A DNA stretch of 64,000 bases, taken from contig OX465114.1 in assembly GCA_949987565.1 (NCBI GenBank), positions 4,430,832-4,494,831 on the forward strand, written 5' to 3'. The stretch's first letter is position 1, and each line of letters starts with the position of its first letter. The DNA is from Luidia sarsii. Lineage: Eukaryota > Echinodermata > Asteroidea > Paxillosida > Luidiidae. Below the pieces are notes generated by a model that did not search any database, had not been told where the DNA came from, and saw only the letters and a program-made list of their open reading frames with translations. Positions 53,431 to 64,000 of the stretch are shown here, piece by piece. Made by a program: the position numbers and the translations under genes.

Positions 53431-53436
53431 TTTTGG

Positions 53437-53564
53437 CCTTAAATAAGCGCACTTGGCCGGAGTTGGGTCAGTTTGCGGACCAGCAGCCCAATCCATATTC
53501 CTCAGATTCCAAGCCCGGCTCTTTCCAAACTGCCTTTCAACTTGGTTCGCTGCATCAAGTTCTG
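53437..53564 (+). promoter_or_regulatory. Putative promoter and first noncoding exon of acidic-repeat gene
   Basis: TTAAATAAG (about 53439) lies 28 bp upstream of an initiator-like TCAGTTTG (53467). CAAGTTCTG then meets a strong donor GTGAGT at 53564. The intron would run to the acceptor ATTCTAG at 54158. These are sequence motifs only. Confidence 0.4.
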
Positions 53565-54158
53565 GTGAGTTTGAAAATTCATTTGTATTGTTTTAACTAA
53601 TGATTTGTGTATCTGTATTTATCTTGCCGATTCCAGTTTAGCAGTGCCTTTATAATTCGTTCTTTTTTCTTAGTCTGAAAACGTTGGGCCAACGAGCGAA
53701 TTGTCTGTGTCTAAAGATAACTTCGTAAAGTTTTCAAGATATTTGATTAATCCTTCCTGTCTAATTAGCTTGTAGATTTAGAGTTAACAGAGTGCGTTGG
53801 ATTGATACTATTTTCAGAAGATTGTTAAGTTCATATTGAAAGTGGTGATGTTTATGTAAGGAGATGCCCGTGTGTTTAATTTTGAAACTTTTTAACAACT
53901 GTCTTCTGAACTAAATACTTATTTCATAGGTAAAGTGGACGAGGATCATTTTCATCATATCATTTTTTTAGTTGTCAATTCTGCCCATATCTGGCTGAGA
54001 TCTGATAGTACTAGCCAATGAAATACTAGTAGTAGTAGTACAGAGGAATTATATCTAGAAAGTTGGTGATCTTTCCTTGTCTATAGGAAGTTTGTAATAT
54101 TTCCCCACTGTTATACTGGGTTGATAAAAGGAATACTGTAAAACAAAATTGATTCTAG

Positions 54159-55883
54159 ATTTGTGTTACATGTCCCTATCCGGAGACAAGGCAGACTTCG
54201 AGCCTGAGGTACTTGAAGGCTTATCGGGAGACGAGGTGGACTTCGAGCCTGAGGGACACGAAGGCCTATCCGGAGACGAGGTGGACTTCGAACCTGAGGA
54301 ACATGAAGGCCTATCCGGAGACGAGGCGGACTTTGAGCCTGAGGGACACGAAGGCCTATCCAGAGATGAGGCGGACTTTGAGCCTGAGGGACACGAAGGC
54401 CTATCCAGAGATGAGGCGGACTTTGAGCCTGAGGGAGACGAAGGCCTATCAGGAGATGAGGCGGACTTCGAGCCTGAGGAACATGAAGGCCTATCGGGAG
54501 ACGAGGCGGACTTTGAGCCTGAGGGACACAAAGGCCTATCCGCAGACGAGGCAGACTTTGAGCCTGAGGAACACGAAGGCCTATCCGGAGACGAGGTGGA
54601 CTTCGAGCCTGAGGAACACGAAGGCCTATCCGGAGACGAGGTGGACTTCGAGCCTGAGGAACATGAAGGCCTATCCGGAGACGAGGCGGACTTCGAGCCT
54701 GAGGAACACGAAGGCCTATCCGGAGACGAGGTGGACTTCGAGCATGAGGGACACGAAGGCCTATCCGGAGACGAGGTGGACTTCCAGCCTGAGGAACATG
54801 AAGGCCTATCCGGAGACGAGGTGGACTTCGAGCATGAGGAACACGAAGGCCTATCCGGAGACGAGGTGGACTTCGAGCCTGAGGAACATGAAGGCCTATC
54901 CGGAGACGAGGTGGACTTCGAGCCTGAGGAACACGAAGGCCTATCCAGAGACGAGGCGGACTTCGAGCCTGAGGAACACGAAGGCCTATCCGGAGACGAG
55001 GTGGACTTCGAGCATGAGGGACACGAAGGCCTATCAGGAGATGAGGCGGACTTTGAGCCTGAGGAACACGAAGGCCTATCCGGAGACGAGGCGGACTTCG
55101 AGCCTGAGGAACACGAAGGCCTATCCGGAGACGAGGTGGACTTCGAGCATGAGGGACACGAAGGCCTATCCGGAGACGAGGTGGACTTCGAGCCTGAGGA
55201 ACATGAAGGCCTATCCGGAGACGAGGTGGACTTCGAGCATGAGGAACACGAAGGCCTATCCGGAGACGAGGTGGACTTCGAGCCTGAGGAACATGAAGGC
55301 CTATCCGGAGACGAGGTGGACTTCGAGCCTGAGGAACACGAAGGCCTATCCGGAGACGAGGCGGACTTCGAGCCTGAGGAACACGAAGGCCTATCCGGAG
55401 ACGAGGTGGACTTCGAGCATGAGGGACACGAAGGCCTATCAGGAGATGAGGCGGACTTTGAGCCTGAGGAACACGAAGGCCTATCCGGAGACGAGGCAGA
55501 CTTTGAGCCTGAGGGACACGAAGGCCTATCCAGAGATGAGGCGGACTTTGAGCCTGAGGGAGACGAAGGCCTATCAGGAGATGAGGCGGACTTTGAGCCT
55601 GAGGAACATGAAGGCCTATCGGGAGACGAGGCGGACTTTGAGCCTGAGGGACACGAAGGCCTATCCGGAGACGAGGTGGACTTCAAGCCTGAGGAACATG
55701 AAGGCCTATCCGGAAACGAGGCAGACTTCGAGCCTGAGGAACACGAAGGCCTATCCGGAAACGAGGCAGACTTCGAGTCTGAGGGACACGAAGGCCTATC
55801 CGGAGACGAGGCCGACTTTGTGCATGAGGGAGACGAAGGCCTATCCGGAAACGAGGCAGACTTCGAGCCTGAGGAACATGTTG
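54159..55883 (+). CDS. Acidic 15-residue repeat exon (38 copies)
   Basis: The acceptor TTCTAG ends at 54158. ATG at 54170 opens a frame of 38 tandem 45-bp units (54176 to about 55883), consensus LSGDEVDFEPEEHEG with E/H and A/V variants. The frame reaches a stop at 55895, but a perfect donor GTATGT sits at 55884 after GAACATGTTG. A splice there (phase 1) joins the downstream exon at 56287 in frame. The protein would be very acidic, probably disordered and rich in LSGDE, which resembles a casein kinase 2 type site. Open frames in other registers are by-products of a 45-bp unit. Function unknown. Confidence 0.65.
54176..55883. repeat. 45-bp minisatellite with higher-order repeat
   Basis: 38 units. 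Units 12-20 and 21-29 share nearly the same order of variants, giving a 405-bp (nine-unit) higher-order duplication. Confidence 0.85.
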
Positions 55884-56286
55884 GTATGTATAAATAATGT
55901 GAAATACAGGCAGAAGGAACTCTGTAAGCGCCCCTTTTGAGTTACAAAATATATATAAATTGTTTACAACAGTTCGACTACAAATACAAAGACAACGCCC
56001 ATGAAATCTCTGTCGCATGGAATATGCTGTGCTTTTTTTTAGACAATCAATGTTCGTGAATTGGATCAGATGCTTGAGGAAAAAAAACGTTACAAAAGAG
56101 ACATACAAGGGCTTTTGAACCCAATCTGCACTGGGGGCCTCGGAGGCCCCTTCATATTTTGGATGACTGAATCGCGACCACTGGGTGTTTCGTTTTATTA
56201 GGTGATATACTCAACTTTAAAGTTATGCAGAACATCTATAGGAATAGGAATTTATAATAGGCGCTTCTTTACATTTTATATTGCAG

Positions 56287-58136
56287 GAAAAACAAGGAAG
56301 ATTCATCTTTCGAATGGTTTCCTTGGTTTTGAAGAAGCAATCAACACCATATTACACTGTGATCCAACAACTGTACCAAAATGAGTACCAACCGGCCGGA
56401 AAGGTAATGTTGCGTTTGTCATAGTAAAAATAGATGGAATGCTGAGAGGAAAGCCAGTGCGTTGCATTCACAATAACCTGATGATTGTGGGCAATGGAAA
56501 AGTGGAACGTGCCCAGCCTCCACTTACCAGTTGTCACCAGTAAAGCTGCTGGTGTACCAAAGGGAAGGCATATATCACACTTACAAAACAGTGGAGGGTG
56601 TAAGGCGCCTATGCCCAATACGACCCCAGCCTCGCAATGAAGACGTAGTGAAAATCTCAATATACTACGCCAAGTCATCCACCAAACGAGACTACCAACG
56701 CAGAATTACAACTTTGATGACGGGAGAAAAGCAGCAGCAACGGGCATTGGTAGAATACATGGGTCAACCACCGACCGTCCGGCTCTGTCATAGCAATGCA
56801 AATCCTGCAACCTGTAGCAAGTACTTCCGCACAGATCCAGAAGTAATTGATAAGATTAAGGAGAATGTTACTTTTGGAAAGCCATCGCACGTATATAGAG
56901 AGGCTAAAAGAAGGTGCAGCTCACCAACCCTCGCGCCTCGAAACAGATTAAGCAGGTAGAATATATCAGATACAGAGAAAAAAAGAGGCGTGGTGAGTGT
57001 GGCAGCGGTAATTTTGCAGACGACATTTTGAGTATCGAAAGAAATCTTAAGGACAACCAATTTGTCAGATTTGTCATCCGTGGGCCTGGGAAAATCCCCT
57101 CCATTGTGCTGTACACAGACACACAGCTAGACTGTATGACATGTAGTTGCTTTCATTCAAACAGTGCCGAAGAGCGCAGTATCATGTGGGTCGATAAAAC
57201 TTACAACTTGGGGCCTCTCCATGTAACCACACTTAGTTACAGAAACATTGCCGTTGTCAGAAGGAAAACCAACGAGGCACCGATATTTCTTGGACCTATA
57301 TATTTATATGGTCAGTCCATGCGAGTGGAGTACAATCACTTCTTTGATCATCTGCGATCAAAGGTGCAGGGCACTTCCACCCCCTTCATCGGCAGCGACG
57401 ATGAAAAAGCACTCTGGCAAGCAGTACAAGATGCATGGCCAAACTCAAGACGTCTGTTCTGCACAGAACATCTTAGGAAAAACTGCAGTGAGCGACTCAC
57501 ACAAAAGCAGGGGCTCAGTGATGAAAAAAAGAAAAAAGTAATGAAGCTTATTTTTGGACAGAAAGGTCTAGTTGGTTTAAAATCTGCTACCGTATTCAAC
57601 ACACAGCTCTCTGTCTTCAGAAAAAAGATCCGAGGACTGAAGCAGTTTTCTAAATACTTTGATACAACAGTGCTTCCAAAGATTAATTTAAATTTCAAAT
57701 CCACTAGCAATTCAAGTTGCCTAACACATACAGGCAAAGACACGGGCTGGACAAACAACCATGCCAAAGCATGAATCATGTGTTGAAGACCATCATGTGC
57801 TGGACAAGTTTGCCGCTGTCTATACTTATCAGCACGCTGGAAGAGAAAGTCAGAGATCGGGAAACAGAAGTCGAACGTGCCATCTATGATACCGGAAATC
57901 TCAAACTTGCCAAGCCCTTCAGAACATTTAAAGTTCCACGTAGTGCGTGGTTGAAAATGACGCATGCACGACAAAGTAATCACATGAAGCGATTCTACAA
58001 AACGGTACACATGAAAAGAAAGGCAAGCGTCAGATCAAACTCCCCCAAAACAACGGTGAAGATGCCAAGCCACGGCGGCAAAAAACCGGGAATGCGTACC
58101 AGGAGGCGAGCTAACAGAAGCAAACATTCATTTTAA
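56287..58136 (+). pseudogene. MULE-type transposase, one stop and three frameshifts
   Basis: An acceptor (TATATTGCAG) precedes 56287. The frame reads GKTRKIHLSNGFLGFEEAIN, TGA at 56382-56384, then VPTGRKGNVAFVIVKIDGML. After a shift near 56535 comes YQREGIYHTYKTVEG. After a shift near 56925 comes the DDE-type core: MWVDKTYNLGPLHVTTLSYR, APIFLGPIYLYG, FIGSDDEKALWQAVQDAWP and RLFCTEHLRKN. This D...D with C-x2-H-x4-N pattern is that of Mutator-like transposases. A last shift near 57770 leads to MNHVLKTIMCWTSLPLSILI and a Lys/Arg-rich end at 58136. Inactive as read. The breaks could partly be sequencing errors. Confidence 0.7.
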
Positions 58137-58925
58137 CTGTACATGACTACATGTCACTGCCAGACTTACGCATCATTCACACAAGACGGCATTGCAAACT
58201 ATAATCAACGGTCTCATTCAAATAACAATGCATGGGACCCACACAAACTACCCGCCACCTGTTTAATGAAACAATGTTGTATCTACTGAGGTTTTTTTTA
58301 TCAACTTGCATTAGCCAAAACTAATTACATGTAGGTATTTTAAGGTATATATGTATATATTCAGGCGATCATTTCCGAATCCAAAAGAAGCTTTCGACTA
58401 CAATCTGTTCAATTGCATTCAATGCATATGATAAATTGTAAGATCTAACTTTGTTAATCACTTAAAGTGACAAAAAAAAAAATGTTAACCACTCTTACAC
58501 AAGTATAATCAACTGTTTCCCAAAAAGTCTTTAATCCACACATCGCATTTATTATTACCTGTTGGCCGGTGGAGAATGCCGTCATTGCATGTACATGTAT
58601 ATTGTAGACTGTATGGAACGTTGCTGCTTTCTTTCAAACTGTACCATCCTGTGTATGAGTGGAGGAAGGAAGTCCTTGGATCTAATCCTCTGGACCGAAT
58701 CAGAAGGAATTATAATCATAACCTCAATAAAAAACAAAAAATTATGTCCAAAGCAAATCTATCAAGTTGGGCAGGTCTTCAAATTTTTAGTGTATCTTTA
58801 TAGTTTTGGCATGTTGAATCAAGTGATTTTTGCCATAATTCCAGAGACAAGAGAAGTGTACAATACTTGTGGAGTCTACGTCATATTTATCTTACTCGTT
58901 ATAATATCACAGGCATCTAAAAAAA
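58137..58925. other. No recognised feature
   Basis: AT-rich noncoding region after the transposase remnant. Short frames here have no protein-like character. Confidence 0.35.
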
Positions 58926-58933
58926 GTGTTTGG

Positions 58934-59124
58934 CCCCAGTTTCTGTACCTATCAAGCCAACAATCCTTCAAATTCGGAAACAAACCACAACCTGGATTTT
59001 CAGGTTTTGTCAGACGGAGACGAAGCCGAGCCCAAGCCTAAAAGCCTTTATTTTGAAAACGGCCTGTGTGTCAAGGCGTCTTTGCTCAAGACTGGACTTG
59101 TTGTATTTTGTCAACTACTACACT
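58934..59124 (+). CDS. Possible terminal exon, unidentified
   Basis: Preceded by a pyrimidine/GGCCCCAG acceptor. One frame reads LDFQVLSDGDEAEPKPKSLY and stops at 59122-59124. The acidic LSDGDEAEP segment recalls the repeat LSGDEADFEP upstream. A poly(A) signal follows at 59494. The splice phase does not fit exon 54159-55883 directly, so the link is speculative. Confidence 0.3.
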
Positions 59125-59493
59125 GAGCGCGACTTCCAGTCGAAGTGCTAGCATTGTTTGGGTTCCAGTTTGTGGTTTGTGAACAATGGATTGATTTTTG
59201 GGAGATACTTTGCTTGTTGAGCAAGTTCGATCTCGGGTTTCGAATAGCCTCTGTTGAGTAGAACTTTGAGGTTATGAGGTTCTTCGAAATATTCCTTGCA
59301 TATCGGTGACATTCTCCGTAAATTAATGCGTTAATGAATGTAAATTAATCCCCGTGATGGTTGGTAGGTTTCTGTGGGTTTCTCGTTGAACCGTTGCGTG
59401 GAAACGATTTTTTGTGTTAATTTATTTTTGTTTTCCCCTTTATTGCTATTTGAGTGTGCTGTGATGTGACTGTATAATGTATCCCGGAAAATG

Positions 59494-59500
59494 AAATAAA
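59494..59500 (+). terminator. Poly(A) signal AATAAA
   Basis: GAAATAAATATATAT about 370 bp after the possible terminal exon's stop. Confidence 0.35.
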
Positions 59501-59652
59501 TATATATATTCCATCATGAATTTCAATACTGTACAATTTCTAAGCTTGTGTTACTCCTTCAGGGCACGGACTATGAAGCCTTAAAAACATTTGGAACAAC
59601 GTCTTTTAACACGAAATAAAAGCTTGTCTCATTCTGAAATTGCAAATAGGTG

Positions 59653-60666
59653 TATCCTCCAGTAACCGGTTTTCGACGATATAAGGACTTTTCTTCAAAC
59701 TGACCAAAGTGGACGAAAGTATCACACTAAAAGAGGTCTCAGTCACTTTCTCCACACCACAGACTATAAGAATAATCATAGAGAAGGTTGATCAAGCCTG
59801 TCACTTCCGTAAGATAACCCGGTTTTGTTGACGTCCGCGGCGCACCGCGCAGTAAGCACCGTCACATATTTTCGTCTGTGGTGTTTAGTAAGGTGTCCCA
59901 GTGCAGCCAAACACAAAATAAATTCTTAAAATAACTCAAAATGCTGTGTGGCACTGTAAAATTCTTCCCTGTATGTTTTTTTGTGTTCATCTTTTTTTCT
60001 ATTTTTTTCGACACTGTTTCTAACACTTTCCTAAAATCATTCATAATTTATGCTTAAAACATATTGGTCTGGTTGATGTCTTCTTTTGTGACGTTAAAAA
60101 AAACTCCACAATCCTTTTTCTCACTGCTTCCTCAGTCATGACCTTTCCCAATGTCACTCCAGATACACATTTCCTCCTTCTTGGTACTTTCTCCAGCTGC
60201 TCTTATATTTTTTGTCATGTTTTAGAAAAAGCCTATTGGGCCATGTTACTTTTTGTCTTTAAATAATAATTAAAAAAAATAAACAAAATTATATAAGCAA
60301 GACGCCCTATAGGAGCCTCCATAGTTTTTACCCAGAAGGGACTGCCTCAAGTTGCGTGATATATTTTTTTTCTACGGATGTTGGGGTTTATTATGGTACA
60401 CTCAGATTTTTTTTAAGGACCAACAATAAAGAAAACTGGAGCTTCGAAGCAACTGCCAATTTTGTACCTAGGAAAATAGACCCCAAAAGAGCAACTTTTT
60501 GAATCACACGAGTTTGCCTACTGCAAAAGCCTTAACTTTCCACATTTTCGGTGACGGACAAGAGCAGGAAACCAACTGTAAGATACGAAGTCTGAGATCG
60601 TGCGATGTGAGTTAGAAGGCTAAGCGTCAAAAACGTGTACTGTCGAAAACGGGGGTTCCCACGATA
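59653..60666 (+). mobile_element. TATCCTCC family copy, nearly full length
   Basis: TATCCTCCAGTAACCGGTTT to TTCCCACGATA, TA at both ends. A short deletion near 60600 removes part of the GTTATACGGAG segment. Confidence 0.85.
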
Positions 60667-61735
60667 TTACCGTACATGCTTTAGGCATAATGCTGGTGTT
60701 TCTTTAAAAAAAAAAATAATGAAGATGGATCCTGACAAACAGCAGGATTCTAAATGTGAAACTCATAAAATTATTATTGTTATACTTCAAGGGGCCAACA
60801 GCTGATTTCATAATTATGCATGTTATGTAACCTAAAGGACTCCCAATTGAGAATCTGATCACTGTCTATAAGGATACTTGCGCCCCTGCTTAATTATCAT
60901 GCAGTTCCGCTGTGGAATGGTGCAATAGACCGTGTAAGTCTCGTATTGAAAAAGGTCACTGTACACTTCCGGGCACCTCCGCGCCGTCTGCTATAGGAGA
61001 TTAACGCGTGCCCAATTTTGAATGCATTATTACATAATGAAGAAAGCCTCCTTCCAACTAAAAACCCAGGTTTATGGATTAAGTATATTAAAAATATAAG
61101 AATAAGCAAAAATAAATACCAAAAAATGAGAATACGGCAGAGAAAACAAATAAATATAACCTGACCTTCATCTTCGGGTTGTAAGTACAGTATTGCGAAT
61201 ACGGCCCGACTGTGTGGTAATTGCGACATGAGCATTACTACTTCAGTGCTTGTATCGTGCCAAAGTTGGTGTGGTTCGCATTCGGGCCAGAAAATTAAGC
61301 GCCTTGTACTGTACTGTACATGTTGATACCGTACACTAAACAAAACGCGCGACTTCGTTAGCCAGAACACGTAGGTACTTCATTTATAAGCCTAAGGTAA
61401 CAAGTTCGTTCGTCTGTGAACACGACTATCATCTCTTGTTGCATACATGTACATGTAGGTTCAAACGTGAAAACGGAAATTTATTTTAACTATTTTTGTC
61501 TGTAAAACATGCAAAATCACGTACTTTACACATTGTATTTTAATATTTTTTTCCTATGAGACAATTATAATTGTTTAAACTGCTTCAATCAGCGCGATTC
61601 AAAATATTTTAACAAAAACGTTCGACGCTCCACGCTTAACCTCCTATTTGAGGAGCCCGGAAGTCAGGAATCTCGCGGTAACACGTACATTCTCGAGGCC
61701 AACTTACATGCTCTATTGGGAATTGCCGACAAAAT
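60667..61735. other. Mostly unrecognised sequence with one minus-strand frame
   Basis: A minus-strand frame at 61160-61370 reads WPECEPHQLWHDTSTEVVML and SQLPHSRAVFAILYLQPE before a donor-like GTTATA. I do not recognise it and it starts beside an ACAGTAC run. The rest is AT-rich. Confidence 0.35.
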
Positions 61736-61739
61736 CAAC

Positions 61740-64000
61740 TGGAAACTAGAAACATACGTCTGTTGTAAAAGAACGTGTAGCTTTTCCTTTTTTTTTCCCG
61801 AAGAAAGACCAAGTTGAAAATCTGAAAACCAGTAGCACATGCATGATTACTACACTACTTCCGGTCTGGACCGGAGGAAAGGGTCACATGACATGAGGAA
61901 GGTCATGAAACCTAATTGGTCCCTGAAACTCCTCTCACATGCTATATGCGCTAGCAACAGCACAACAAGGGAGTTAACCATTGATTTAATATCGGTTTTT
62001 TTATTACCTCATTAATATTCATGAGATTACCTCATCATAATTATTGCAATATTTGGATACACTGTTGCCCAACTTAGATATATGCTAAATATTGATCCTG
62101 CGGGATCTAAGATCGTGGCGTGATTGCACATGCCAGGTTGGCCCTTTAAAGGGCGGTCACGTGACAACTCAAGCACACAAAAAAAAAACTACACAGTTTT
62201 ACTGTATATTGGTGTAAACCCCTTTTAGCATCGTTTTGATTGAGTTCATGAAGGTGGCAACTCTGTTTCAAACCTGTACCATCCATTCCTACCCCAAAAG
62301 GCACACCAATGTATCGTGCACAAAGTCTATGGGACTAAGAAATGATATTTAACAAATCGTAATAATTCAAAACAATGTTTAATCGGTTCCAAACTCAGGA
62401 TTTAAGATGTCTAGCCCAATAGCTAACTGGCCACCAAATTTCGAGAAGATTGACCATTGGCTAATATGCGCTTTAAAATCACACATTTTGATGACGTCAT
62501 GATTGCGTCATGACATTTTGTTCCCGGAGGGTGTTTCTAAACTACATCCCCATTAGATATAAACGAAAAAATGAAAAAAATCTTGCTCCGTTGGCCAAAT
62601 ATGCTCAATTGAATGTTAAAATCGAAAAAGTTCATGACCTCATTAATATTCATGAGATGACGTCACAATCAAATGAGGGCAATTTTTGGATACACCTTTT
62701 CCCAACTAAGATATAGTGCAAAGTTGAAACCAAACGAACTTCAACTTTTGCTAATAATGCAGTTTGAAATTTGCCCCTTTAAAGCACTGTCACGTGACCC
62801 GTGATGACGTCATGAAGTTTTTAAGACAACTGTGCACAACTTCAGCAAGGGTTCTATGTATTTGCCAAGTTTGAAAAAAATCCAAGTATGTTCAATGGCA
62901 AAAGTGCCCTCCACAAAATCCCTGTGCTTTGTCTATGGGATTTTTCCGATAAGAAAAAGAAGAAGAAGACAAAACTAGAGATTTATGTCTGTTGGCAAAC
63001 AGATCATAACGCTTTTCCGCATCTGGTTCTCTTAAAAAAAAAAAAAAAAAACTACGAAAAAAAAATTGACATGAACGGGATTCGAACCCGTAACCTCCAT
63101 TCCTAACCCAAAACGCACGTGCATATTTTGTGCACAAAGTGTATGGGACATCATTATATATCTCAAAAAATCATAATAATTCTGAACAATGGTCAATTGC
63201 TTCCAAACTCAGGATTTAGAATGTCTAGCCCAATTTCTAAATGCCCACCAAATTTCGAGACGATTGACTTTTGACAAATATGCGTTTTAAAAACACGCAT
63301 TTTGAAGTTTTTAAGACAACTGTGCACAACTTCAGCAAGGGTTCTATGTATTTGCCAAGTTTGAAAAAAATCCAAGTATGTTCAATGGCAAAAGTGCCCT
63401 CCACAAAATCCCTGTGCTTTGTCTATGGGATTTTTCCGATAAGAAAAAGAAGAAGAAGACAAAACTAGAGATTTATGTCTGTTGGCAAACAGATCATAAC
63501 GCTTTTCCGCATCTGGTTCTCTTAAAAAAAAAAAAAAAAAACTACGAAAAAAAAATTGACATGAACGGGATTCGAACCCGTAACCTCCATTCCTAACCCA
63601 AAACGCACGTGCATATTTTGTGCACAAAGTGTATGGGACATCATTATATATCTCAAAAAATCATAATAATTCTGAACAATGGTCAATTGCTTCCAAACTC
63701 AGGATTTAGAATGTCTAGCCCAATTTCTAAATGCCCACCAAATTTCGAGACGATTGACTTTTGACAAATATGCGTTTTAAAAACACGCATTTTGATGACG
63801 TCAAGATTGCGTCATGGCATTTTGGCCCTGGAGGGTGTTTCAAAACTACATCCCCAATAGATATAACCGAAAAAATGAAAAAAATCTTGCTCCGTTGGCC
63901 AAATATGCTCAATTGAATGTTAAAATAGCAAAAGTTCATGACCTCATTAATATTCATGAGATGACGTCACGATCAAATGAGGGCAATTTTCGGATACACC
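61740..64000. repeat. tRNA-related repeat family R, second cluster
   Basis: 61740-62640 parallels 21238-22130 (AAACATACGTCTGTTGTAAC start, GCCAGGTTGGCCCTTTAAAG, GATGACGTCATGATTGCG). Minus-strand tRNA B-boxes (GGGTTCGAATCCCG) lie at 63078 and 63568. It extends past the window. Confidence 0.65.
62813..63792. repeat. Exact 490-bp tandem duplication
   Basis: 62813-63302 and 63303-63792 appear identical, including an 18-A run. The junctions share only TTTGA microhomology. Confidence 0.9.

Noticed and set aside
54166..55940. Long frames on the minus strand (Ser/Pro-rich) and in a second plus frame (Lys/Thr-rich) across the 45-bp repeats
   Set aside because: A 45-bp unit is a multiple of three, so any stop-free register stays open. 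Only the acidic frame has a good ATG, acceptor and donor.
58562..59041. 159-residue frame as a gene
   Set aside because: No conserved motif, an unusual start, and it overlaps an alternative frame with equal length. Only a possible terminal exon is kept.

Overview
This is transposon-dense animal genomic DNA, with introns, GT/AG splice sites and no bacterial gene organisation. Parts of two host genes can be recognised: a UBXN11 (UBX-domain, SEP-domain) homologue on the minus strand (nine coding exons, 2382-12577) and a single first exon of nudC on the plus strand (39127-39204). Penelope-like elements, very frequent ACATGTAC-type arrays and frequent AGGCCT-centred motifs suggest a marine invertebrate deuterostome (echinoderm, hemichordate or lancelet). 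The species cannot be fixed from the sequence alone.

Layout. 1-12.6 kb: UBXN11-like gene, with two plus-strand copies of one Penelope-like element (PLE-A) in its introns, plus a palindromic MITE and a TA-flanked mariner-type element. 13.1-20.3 kb: a nested pile. An LTR copy on the minus strand is split by a GATC-rich Harbinger-like element. That element is split by a plus-strand LTR retrotransposon, whose 3' LTR is split in turn by two more elements. The LTR retrotransposon carries an ORF with a LIN28-type cold-shock domain and zinc knuckle joined directly to the C-terminal module of a Ty3/gypsy integrase. This is the most unusual object in the window. 21.2-26.6 kb: a tRNA-related repeat family, polypyrimidine tracts and another Harbinger-like element. 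27.1-30.1 kb: foldback elements and small MITEs, including a 1.14-kb palindrome with 11-bp flanking repeats. 30.1-40.5 kb: an orphan exon, copies of a 1-kb TA-flanked family, a decayed Tc1 transposase and nudC exon 1. 40.8-46.5 kb: a 3.6-kb foldback element with GTCGCATAG-type arms that contains a hAT element, then a second hAT element with an exon remnant. 47.2-49.2 kb: a second, GC-rich Penelope lineage (PLE-B), frameshifted. 53.4-58.1 kb: a gene-like unit with a 38-copy acidic 15-residue repeat exon and, in compatible splice phase, remains of a MULE-type transposase. 59.6-64 kb: another 1-kb family copy and more of the tRNA-related repeat, including an exact 490-bp tandem duplication.

Almost all transposon coding regions are broken. 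Only PLE-A copy 2 keeps a long uninterrupted RT-GIY-YIG frame, and the LIN28-like ORF is open apart from one late stop. The main biological themes are domain capture by retrotransposons, microsatellite arrays carried inside non-autonomous elements, and heavy insertion into host introns with the exons left intact.
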